In this document: piece after piece, positions 7,929 to 14,270 of the stretch | Layout: each line of letters starts with the position of its first letter | Position numbering within the stretch: the first letter of the stretch is position 1 | Position numbers and translations under genes: made by a program | Assembly (NCBI RefSeq): GCF_901482695.1 | Contig: NZ_LR590484.1 | Coordinates: 1,860,001-1,924,000, forward strand | DNA length: 64,000 nucleotides | Source: Sphingobacterium thalpophilum | GTDB taxonomy: Bacteria; Bacteroidota; Bacteroidia; Sphingobacteriales; Sphingobacteriaceae | Reading direction: 5' to 3' | Notes under the pieces: generated by a model | Told to the model about the DNA's origin: nothing | Databases searched by the model: none | Seen by the model: the letters and a program-made list of their open reading frames with translations, nothing else

Positions 7929-9326
7929 TTATTTTTTGATCTCAACACGACGGTTTTGGATACGACCTTCTTCAGTAGCGTTAGAAGCAACTGGGTTTTT
8001 CTCACCGTAACCGTTAGCAGTGATGCTTGATGAAGGAACACCAGCATTTACTAAGTATTGTTTTACAGAGTTTGCACGGTCTTTAGACAATGTCAAGTTG
8101 TACGCTTCAGTACCTTCTGCAGATGCATAACCATCTAAAGTTACAGAAGAGTTGTTGTCACGTAGTTCTTTAGCTAATTTATCTAAAGTAGAGTAAGAAG
8201 ACGTTTTCAACACTGAGCTATCGAATTCGAACTGAATTGGCGCATAGTAGCCGTTAGCAGTTCCAGTTTCAACTACGGGCTCTGGGAATTTGATTGGACA
8301 ACCTGAACCGTCTACTGGAGTACCAGCTGGAGTACCAGGGCATTTATCAAATTTGTCAGATACACCGTCACCATCAGCGTCTGCGCTCAATGTGTTAACA
8401 GTACCTTCCAAAGTGCTTACGCGTTGTTTCAATGCTTCAACTTCGTTTCTCAATGAAGGATCTTTCAACTCATCGTAAAGTGTCGCAACTGGGTTAGCAA
8501 AAGTCAAGTTTTGTTTGTCTCTTGAACCTAAAGTGAACTCTAAACCACCGTATACATTAGAGAAACGTTGTTTAGCAGCTCCGTGTCTGTTTGGTCCGTA
8601 CAATAAAGCTTCGTCAGTGAAGTTCATGGTGTAACCTAGGTTTAAGGCAACAACTTCAGATAATTTGAATTTTGCACCAACACCTACAGGAACGATCATA
8701 CCTAAACGGTATTCTTTGTCTTTGTCTGTTGGTGTACGATCACCTCCGAAATTACCATCTTCACCCCATTTGTTTTCATAAACAACAGTACCGCTGAAGT
8801 CATTGTTCGCATACTGAATAGGGTTATAAGCGAAAGCACCTAAACCTACTTTAGCATAGAAGTTAACGGCATTTTCTCTCCTTAGGAAGTCGATTGTTCC
8901 CAATTGGAATACACCATTTAAGCTCGCTGCCCAGTTTACTTTAGTTTCAGCAGACTGCGCACGGCCTAAACCTACAGTTCCAGATCCAGCTTCGAATGCA
9001 GGACCGGAAGCGTCAGCATTATACGTCTTGATTTTACCACGGTTAGCTTCCAATTCTAAACCGAAAAGGTGAGAGAATTGTTTACGTACGGTTAAACCAT
9101 AGTATTCACCCACTTTATTTTGGAAGTAACCTACTTTTTGACCAAAAGCGTTGTTACCACCAATTACAGTATTAGGTGTAGTGATACCACCTTGAACTCC
9201 GATAGACCAAGTTCTGTATTGTGATCTACCACCGAATACTTGCTGAGCTTGTGCTGTACCAGCGAAACCTAAAGCGGCAACTAATGTAGCAGCAACAGCT
9301 GTTTTTTTAATTGTAGAATAGTTCAT
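7929..9326 (-). CDS. OmpA-family outer-membrane protein
   Basis: A 465-residue outer-membrane protein. After a signal peptide (MNYSTIKKTAVAATLVAALG, then FAGTAQA) comes a beta-barrel region to about residue 265. A short coiled segment and a thrombospondin-3-type Ca-binding stretch (DADGDGVSDKFDKCPGTPAG) follow, and then the C-terminal OmpA peptidoglycan-binding domain. That domain includes IQFEFDSSVLKTSSYSTLDK and the NLTLSKDRANSVKQYL motif. The frame is open to 9368, but the ATG at 9326 starts the signal peptide directly. Codon use is strikingly uniform (GCT, ACT, GGT, AAC, TTC preferred), unlike most neighbours, as in very abundant proteins. It is a single-gene unit with its own terminator. 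Confidence 0.92.
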   Translation of the reverse strand: MNYSTIKKTAVAATLVAALGFAGTAQAQQVFGGRSQYRTWSIGVQGGITTPNTVIGGNNAFGQKVGYFQNKVGEYYGLTVRKQFSHLFGLELEANRGKIKTYNADASGPAFEAGSGTVGLGRAQSAETKVNWAASLNGVFQLGTIDFLRRENAVNFYAKVGLGAFAYNPIQYANNDFSGTVVYENKWGEDGNFGGDRTPTDKDKEYRLGMIVPVGVGAKFKLSEVVALNLGYTMNFTDEALLYGPNRHGAAKQRFSNVYGGLEFTLGSRDKQNLTFANPVATLYDELKDPSLRNEVEALKQRVSTLEGTVNTLSADADGDGVSDKFDKCPGTPAGTPVDGSGCPIKFPEPVVETGTANGYYAPIQFEFDSSVLKTSSYSTLDKLAKELRDNNSSVTLDGYASAEGTEAYNLTLSKDRANSVKQYLVNAGVPSSSITANGYGEKNPVASNATEEGRIQNRRVEIKK

Positions 9327-9485
9327 ACTCTTGTTTTTAAGGTTATTATTAATTTTAATTGTTTTCAAATTTAATTTTCGTGTTTAACAATTGGAACAGT
9401 ACAATTGCCGTGCCAAAGTCTTAAAATTATGTTAAATTTTTAATTTCGCTATATTTCGTACTAAATTAAGGATTTAATGTGAAAC

Positions 9486-9531
9486 AACAAAACAAAAATT
9501 CGGTACGAAAGTACCAAATTTTTGTTTTGTT
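9486..9531 (-). terminator. Intrinsic terminator after the Pit gene
   Basis: Arms 9486-9506 and 9511-9531 form a 21-bp stem with one mismatch (9501/9516) and a 4-nt loop. It lies 35 bp after the pit stop. The stem base is A/T-rich, giving a U-rich 3' side on the minus-strand RNA. The same structure would also isolate the downstream ompA promoter. Confidence 0.82.
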
Positions 9532-9566
9532 ACAATAGCTTTAAGAAAAAAATTAAGAAATTCTTG

Positions 9567-10577
9567 CTAGAGTAAATAATGAACCACAACTAGAGACAAT
9601 GCTCCGAGTAATGCAGACACGGGGATTGTTAATACCCAGGCCCACAATAAACTGATGGTTACCCCCCAGCGGACGGCCGATACGCGTTTGACTACGCCCA
9701 CCCCGATAATCGATCCGGTAATGGTATGTGTAGTCGAGGCGGGGATCCCGAAATGTTCAGTGATACCCAATGTGACCGCTCCTGCAGACTCGGCACAGAC
9801 ACCTTCCAGCGGTGTTACCTTCGTGATTTTGGTTCCCATTGTTTTGACGATTTTCCATCCTCCACTCATGGTACCTGCAGCGATCGCCGCATAACAGGTC
9901 AATGGTATCCATTCAGGCATATGTTCGGTATTGGAGACATATCCGCCCGCCACCATGGCAACAAGAATGATACCCATGACCTTCTGTGCATCGTTTCCGC
10001 CGTGGGCGAAGCTTAATCCAGCGGAAGAAATCAGCTGTAAGACTTTAAACCACCGCTCCGCGACACTGGGTTTGGAATTTTTTGCCAGGTTGATGACAAT
10101 AAGGGTGATAATAATCGAAATGGTCATACCAATGATTGGCGCCAAAACAATAAATGCAATGATTTTCAATGTCGCATCGATATTGATGGCGTGTATAGGA
10201 TCTGCCCCAAGGATAAAGGCATAAGCCATTCCCGATCCTGCAAATCCTCCGATTAATGTATGTGAAGAACTGGAGGGAACACCGTAGTACCAGGTAAATA
10301 GGTTCCAGCCAATGGCAGCAAGAAGTCCTGCGAAAATAACCTCCAGGGTAATATATTCTTCTATAACCGTTTTGGCGATGGTGTTGGCGACCTTGTGGTC
10401 GGTGAAGTAAAAGTAAGCTGCAAAGTTGAATATGGCAGCCCATAATACCGCCATTGCTGGCGTTAAGACTTTTGTTGATACAATTGTCGCAATTGAATTG
10501 GCTGCATCGTGGAATCCATTGATGTAGTCAAATGCAATGGCAAGGACAATCACAACAACGAGTAATGTTGACATCAT
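9567..10577 (-). CDS. Inorganic phosphate transporter, Pit family
   Basis: A 336-residue multi-pass inner-membrane protein of the PiT family, which imports inorganic phosphate with a cation. Both family signatures are visible: GFHDAANSIATIVSTKVL near residue 21 and SFAHGGNDAQKVMGI near residue 190. These duplicated halves hold the phosphate and ion site. About ten hydrophobic segments can be counted. The length fits the short bacterial Pit group. It follows the DUF47 gene by 36 bp, the usual pairing for this family, and ends at a strong terminator. Two adjacent ATGs occur at the start (10577 or 10574). Confidence 0.93.
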   Translation of the reverse strand: MMSTLLVVVIVLAIAFDYINGFHDAANSIATIVSTKVLTPAMAVLWAAIFNFAAYFYFTDHKVANTIAKTVIEEYITLEVIFAGLLAAIGWNLFTWYYGVPSSSSHTLIGGFAGSGMAYAFILGADPIHAINIDATLKIIAFIVLAPIIGMTISIIITLIVINLAKNSKPSVAERWFKVLQLISSAGLSFAHGGNDAQKVMGIILVAMVAGGYVSNTEHMPEWIPLTCYAAIAAGTMSGGWKIVKTMGTKITKVTPLEGVCAESAGAVTLGITEHFGIPASTTHTITGSIIGVGVVKRVSAVRWGVTISLLWAWVLTIPVSALLGALSLVVVHYLL

Positions 10578-10613
10578 AATCTCGTAGAATTTTTATGCAC
10601 TTAAATCGAATGA

Positions 10614-11261
10614 TTATGCGTTTTTAACTAGGATGCTTTCCAAAACGTTAGCAACATCCTCACATTTATCTGTTGCATCTTCCATGGCCGACAGCACTTC
10701 TTTGTGCTTGATCAATGAGATGGCATCCTTTTCAAATTCAAAAAGGTCAGCTACGGCTTTATCAAAAATATAGTCTGCTTTGTTTTCTACACTGTTGATG
10801 CGCACACAGGAATCCGTGATATTACGGATGTTCTTTAAGTCTCTAAGTTCGTGGATTGCCTTTGATACATGTTCGGTAGCCTCTACAAGCAGAGTGGCTA
10901 TTTCAATCATGGGCTCGGTTGCTTTTTCCACTTTGTATAGATCCATCCGGTTGGCTGCTCCATGGATAAAATCGGCAACATCGTCCAACGAGCTCGCCAG
11001 TGAGTGTATGTCCTCACGATCGAAAGGTGTAATAAAATTTTTCCCGAGCTCCAGGTGAATCTGGTGAGTGATGTTGTCACCGCGATGCTCCAGATCCTCC
11101 ATTTTGCGGGTCAATTCTTTTTTCTTCTCCGGATTGCTTGAGTTTACAATATCTATTAACAACTGGGACATTTCGATCAGGTTGTTACCGGCTTGTTCAA
11201 ACAAAGGGAAGAATTTTTTGTCCTTTGGAACGAAGTATTGAAAAATGCTATTTAAAGACAT
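10614..11261 (-). CDS. DUF47 (PhoU-like) accessory protein of the Pit transporter
   Basis: A 215-residue all-helical cytoplasmic protein of the DUF47/PhoU-like family, which is commonly encoded with Pit transporters and thought to regulate them. The DUF47 pattern is seen in NNLIEMSQLLIDIVN, RKMEDLEHRGDNITHQIHLE and DREDIHSLASSLDDVADFIH, with acidic residues like those that bind metal in PhoU. It is the first gene of a two-gene unit with pit. Its promoter has a TATTTTTG -7 element and a TTAACA direct repeat just upstream that resembles a Pho box. Confidence 0.9.
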   Translation of the reverse strand: MSLNSIFQYFVPKDKKFFPLFEQAGNNLIEMSQLLIDIVNSSNPEKKKELTRKMEDLEHRGDNITHQIHLELGKNFITPFDREDIHSLASSLDDVADFIHGAANRMDLYKVEKATEPMIEIATLLVEATEHVSKAIHELRDLKNIRNITDSCVRINSVENKADYIFDKAVADLFEFEKDAISLIKHKEVLSAMEDATDKCEDVANVLESILVKNA

Positions 11262-11279
11262 ATCTTAAATTTATTTTTG

Positions 11280-11287
11280 CAAAAATA
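11280..11287 (-). promoter_or_regulatory. -7 element of the DUF47-pit unit
   Basis: On the minus strand TATTTTTG matches TAnnTTTG and predicts a start at about 11276, leaving a leader of about 15 nt. The -33 position has no TTG; it is occupied by the TTAACA direct repeat, as expected of an activator-dependent promoter. Confidence 0.55.
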
Positions 11288-11296
11288 CTACCTTAA

Positions 11297-11313
11297 TGTT
11301 AAGTTAATGTTAA
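11297..11313 (-). promoter_or_regulatory. Candidate Pho box (TTAACA-N5-TTAACA)
   Basis: On the minus strand TTAACA occurs at 11313-11308 and again at 11302-11297, with exactly 5 bp between, an 11-bp period. The extended repeat is 10 bp (TTAATGTTAA on the plus strand, 11293-11302 and 11304-11313). The format equals the PhoP box known from Bacillus subtilis (TTAACA repeats with 11-bp spacing). It covers about -21 to -37 of the predicted DUF47-pit promoter. Function is inferred. Confidence 0.5.
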
Positions 11314-11351
11314 CATTGATTTTGTTTAAACACATGAGTGTCATCAATTGT

Positions 11352-12389
11352 TTAGTCGCCGGCCTGAACTTTTTGCAAAGTGAATCCAAACGTTGTGCCG
11401 ATACCTTCTGTGCTGCGCACGTTGACATTCTGCTGATGTGCCTCGACGATATGTTTTACAATGGCCAATCCGAGTCCTGAGCCGCCGATATCCCTGGATC
11501 GGCTTTTGTCTGTCCGGAAGAAACGCTCAAACACACGGCTGAGATTCTTTTCTTCGATGCCATAACCGTCATCGGTGATTTCGATCAACACCTGTTCAAA
11601 CAGCGGAAAGATCTTGATCTTTGTGGTCCCCCCTTCTTTCCCATATTTAATGGAATTATCAATTAGGTTATAGAGGACCTGATGGATCTTATTCCGGTCT
11701 GCCTTCACCCAATGTGGGGTGCCCGATTTGGGCTTAAACTCGATTTTGATCTGATGTTGTTTGGCCTTATCTTCTAACGAGTAGGACGTGTCTTTGATGA
11801 GCTCCACAATGTCGAATTTCTCAATGTTCAGTACCATTTTGCCGGATTCCAGTTTGGAAATTTCATCGAGATCCTGGATCAGGTAATTTAATCTATCGAG
11901 GTTTCGTGCGGCTTTATCCAAAAAATTTTTTGCCATTTCCAGGTCCTCTTCCATCAGTCCATCCTGCAAGGTCTCTATATAACCTTGTGTGGCAAAAAGC
12001 GGTGTTTTAAATTCATGAGATATATTGGAGAGAAATTCCCGGCGGAATTTTTCCTGGGACTTCAATTGCTCAATTTCATTTTTTTTATCTTTTGCCCATG
12101 CTTTTACTTCATTTTCTGCATCCGTAATCGGATCTTCACTGACGTGTTCGCCAATCGCGTCTTTCAGGTCTTTGCCCAGTTTAAGATTATGGATCAGCTT
12201 ATACATGGTATTGAGCCTGCGATAGATATATTTCTCAAAAAGGTAATTGAATAAGAGAAAGGAGATGACCAGCGCCACAAAGAAAATAATCAATGCCGTT
12301 TGTAGATCATGCTTGTAGTAAAAGCTGATGGTCGATATTGCAATGCCCACTCCTGCGGAATTGGCCAATAATAATTGTCTAAAATTCAT
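11352..12389 (-). CDS. PhoR-like membrane sensor histidine kinase
   Basis: A 345-residue two-component sensor kinase. Two membrane helices (about 8-24 and 31-50) are joined by a very short loop, so there is little periplasmic sensing domain. A linker follows, then the HisKA domain with SNISHEFKTP (phosphorylated His125) and the ATPase domain with N-box LIDNSIKYGKEGG, G1 box DDGYGIEE, F box RVFERFFR and G2 box GSGLGLAIVKH. The domain set and two-helix layout resemble PhoR. No response-regulator gene lies next to it. Its neighbour downstream is the DUF47-Pit unit, which supports but does not prove a phosphate role. A terminator hairpin lies directly before its ATG. Confidence 0.9.
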   Translation of the reverse strand: MNFRQLLLANSAGVGIAISTISFYYKHDLQTALIIFFVALVISFLLFNYLFEKYIYRRLNTMYKLIHNLKLGKDLKDAIGEHVSEDPITDAENEVKAWAKDKKNEIEQLKSQEKFRREFLSNISHEFKTPLFATQGYIETLQDGLMEEDLEMAKNFLDKAARNLDRLNYLIQDLDEISKLESGKMVLNIEKFDIVELIKDTSYSLEDKAKQHQIKIEFKPKSGTPHWVKADRNKIHQVLYNLIDNSIKYGKEGGTTKIKIFPLFEQVLIEITDDGYGIEEKNLSRVFERFFRTDKSRSRDIGGSGLGLAIVKHIVEAHQQNVNVRSTEGIGTTFGFTLQKVQAGD

Positions 12390-12396
12390 TTGTTGA

Positions 12397-12422
12397 ATAA
12401 AAAAGGCCCCTAATTGGAGCCT
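12397..12422 (-). terminator. Intrinsic terminator between psd and the histidine kinase
   Basis: Read on the minus strand, AGGCTCC and GGGGCCT form a 7-bp stem (one G-U pair) with loop AATTA, followed by TTTTTT. It begins about 30 bp after the psd stop, and its U-tract ends a few bases before the kinase ATG at 12389. The kinase therefore depends on read-through or on an internal start. Confidence 0.75.
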
Positions 12423-12451
12423 AAGTTACTTATAATGATATTAATAAATTG

Positions 12452-13105
12452 TTAAAATTTTCCGATAATAGTTTTACCTCCGACCACTTTATCGCCGATA
12501 TTGACATCGATTTTGGTTCCCAATGGCAAGAACAGGTCTACGCGCGAGCCGAATTTAATGAAACCGAACTCACTGCCCTGAATCACTTCATCTTTTTCTT
12601 TTACGTACCACACAATCCGGCGGGCCAAGGCTCCTGCGATCTGGCGAAAAAGTACTTCTCTGCCCGCTTTGTCTTTGACAACAACAGTTGTTCGCTCATT
12701 GTCTGTCGAAGACTTGGGATGCCAGGCAACCAAGAATTTACCCGGATGGTACTTGAAAAAGGTAACCAGTCCACTAATTGGATTTCTGTTGACATGAACA
12801 TTCACGGGGGACATAAAAATGGATACCTGAATCCGTTTATCGTGAAAATACTCGGTCTCCTCGGTTTCTTCTATGACGACCACCTTCCCATCTGCGGGGC
12901 ACAAGATGATGTCATCCTGTGGAACCACGACTTTTTTGGGACTTCTGAAAAATTGGACCACAGTAATGAATAGAAATGCGGACAGCGCATAAATAAACCA
13001 TTTTACATAGTCCGAGGCGTCGTAATAATCTGCAACAGCATTGATAATGAAAATAAAAAGTACAGCTATTGCTAATGTGGTATATCCTTCTTTATGGAAT
13101 TTCAT
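12452..13105 (-). CDS. psd: Phosphatidylserine decarboxylase
   Basis: A 217-residue inner-membrane enzyme that decarboxylates phosphatidylserine to phosphatidylethanolamine, the main phospholipid of these bacteria. Two N-terminal membrane segments (about 9-26 and 34-52) precede the catalytic part. The self-cleavage site appears as FIKFGSRVDLF: cleavage between Gly186 and Ser187 would make the pyruvoyl group. Also visible are CPADGKV (68-74) and FMSPVNVHVNR (97-107). The short length fits the compact class of bacterial Psd proenzymes. A TATCTTTG -7 element lies 16 bp before the ATG and a terminator follows the stop, so it is probably a single-gene unit. Confidence 0.93.
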   Translation of the reverse strand: MKFHKEGYTTLAIAVLFIFIINAVADYYDASDYVKWFIYALSAFLFITVVQFFRSPKKVVVPQDDIILCPADGKVVVIEETEETEYFHDKRIQVSIFMSPVNVHVNRNPISGLVTFFKYHPGKFLVAWHPKSSTDNERTTVVVKDKAGREVLFRQIAGALARRIVWYVKEKDEVIQGSEFGFIKFGSRVDLFLPLGTKIDVNIGDKVVGGKTIIGKF

Positions 13106-13120
13106 ATCTATTTATTTCTG

Positions 13121-13128
13121 CAAAGATA
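13121..13128 (-). promoter_or_regulatory. -7 element of psd
   Basis: On the minus strand TATCTTTG is an exact TAnnTTTG match and predicts a leader of about 12 nt. No -33 TTG was found at the expected distance. The element lies just past the stop of the upstream gene (13130). Confidence 0.5.
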
Positions 13129-13129
13129 A

Positions 13130-14260
13130 TTATTTACTCGAATTGTCTATTTGTCTTTCCATTTTAATTGAGTGGGCATAGACCTTTCCGTCGTTACCTA
13201 CACTCAGGCTCCCTGTTACTCTAATGGTATCTTCCTGGGGCTGATCTTGTTGGTACGTCGGGAAATAAAAGTCAATACTTTTAGCAATGCGGTTTAGTAT
13301 ATTGAGATAATCTTCATTACTCGAATCTGTGGTTAGCTTTAGGCTTCTGATGTTTGCCAGACCTGTTTTTTTGACTTCCACTTCATAGGAGAAATTTAAC
13401 TGCCGTGTGAGTTCCATGCCGCTCTTGTTGAACCCATCCGTGAAACGTTTGGCAACAAAAGCATAGAAGTTGGAATAATCATCAAAACTGCAGGACTTGC
13501 TCTGCAGCAGTTCGGCACGGATAAAATAATCATAAGGTAGTAGGCTCAATGACTGAAAGTCCTCCGTGCGAAGCTCATCATTGTCGTCATAGGTGGTCAC
13601 AATCTCGCCATTGACAAAACGTTGTGTCATCGCGTAGACCGGCTGCTGTCCAACATTGTAAAAATACGTATTCCAGTTGCCTTGTGGCTTGCCGTTTTTT
13701 ACTTTGCCCTTGCGCAGATAAAAATCAAACCCGAATTCGGTGAAGCCTTCAAAAGGTATGGCAAATTCGTAGTTGCCTTCACCGTTGATGACCTCCTGTT
13801 TTCCACGGTTGTCCCAATAGTCTTTGATGAAATAACCGTAGTCGCCATAGCTAATGGTCAGCAGCGGTTTGCCATCCGGATAGTAATATTTCCAGTCTCC
13901 TGTGGGGAAGTTGGCTTTAAAATTGACCTCCCATTTTAAGACGCCATTGGGGTGAAAAGCCTGAAAAAGGCCTTCCTTTTTGCCGTCTGTATAATTTCCC
14001 ACCAGCATCCGGCTGCCATCCGGCGCAAAATCCCGGAATTCGCCTTCGAAAACCTGTTTGGTAAAATCAAATTTGCTGACGCGTTCAATCGTTTTAAATT
14101 CACAATCTTTGGCCGCAAGATAATAGTATTTATCAAAATAAAAACGGATTAAGCCCTGATCTAGCTTTTCGTAAAAGACAGGTTTGTCCTGCTGGGCCTG
14201 CACTTCCGTCAGGCAAAAAGGACACATCACGAGTAATATAAAGATGATTTTCTTGATCAT
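13130..14260 (-). CDS. Exported MORN-like (YwqK-type) repeat protein
   Basis: A 376-residue exported protein of unknown function. It begins with a signal peptide (MIKKIIFILLVMCPFCLTEV, then QAQQ). Residues about 65-225 contain several MORN_2/YwqK-type repeats with the pattern G.y.dGkkeG....f.pnG, for example GNYTDGKKEGLFQAFHPNG and GDWKYYYPDG. The C-terminal part (about 270-376) is not recognised; its VTGSLSVGNDGKVYAHS segment resembles a TonB-C-like strand-turn-strand. The frame is open further upstream into polA, but the ATG at 14260 begins the signal peptide. It follows polA by 10 bp and may share its transcript. Confidence 0.78.
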   Translation of the reverse strand: MIKKIIFILLVMCPFCLTEVQAQQDKPVFYEKLDQGLIRFYFDKYYYLAAKDCEFKTIERVSKFDFTKQVFEGEFRDFAPDGSRMLVGNYTDGKKEGLFQAFHPNGVLKWEVNFKANFPTGDWKYYYPDGKPLLTISYGDYGYFIKDYWDNRGKQEVINGEGNYEFAIPFEGFTEFGFDFYLRKGKVKNGKPQGNWNTYFYNVGQQPVYAMTQRFVNGEIVTTYDDNDELRTEDFQSLSLLPYDYFIRAELLQSKSCSFDDYSNFYAFVAKRFTDGFNKSGMELTRQLNFSYEVEVKKTGLANIRSLKLTTDSSNEDYLNILNRIAKSIDFYFPTYQQDQPQEDTIRVTGSLSVGNDGKVYAHSIKMERQIDNSSK

Positions 14261-14270
14261 AGTTAAAATT

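Noticed and set aside
9413..9438. TTAACA-N5-TTAAGA on the minus strand before ompA, resembling a Pho box
   Set aside because: The second half has a mismatch and overlaps the probable -7 region, unlike the clean site before DUF47-pit. It is likely due to AT-rich sequence.
12439..12455. TTAACA-N5-TTAATA on the minus strand at the psd stop
   Set aside because: It has one mismatch, overlaps the psd stop codon and lies upstream of a terminator with no -7 element nearby.
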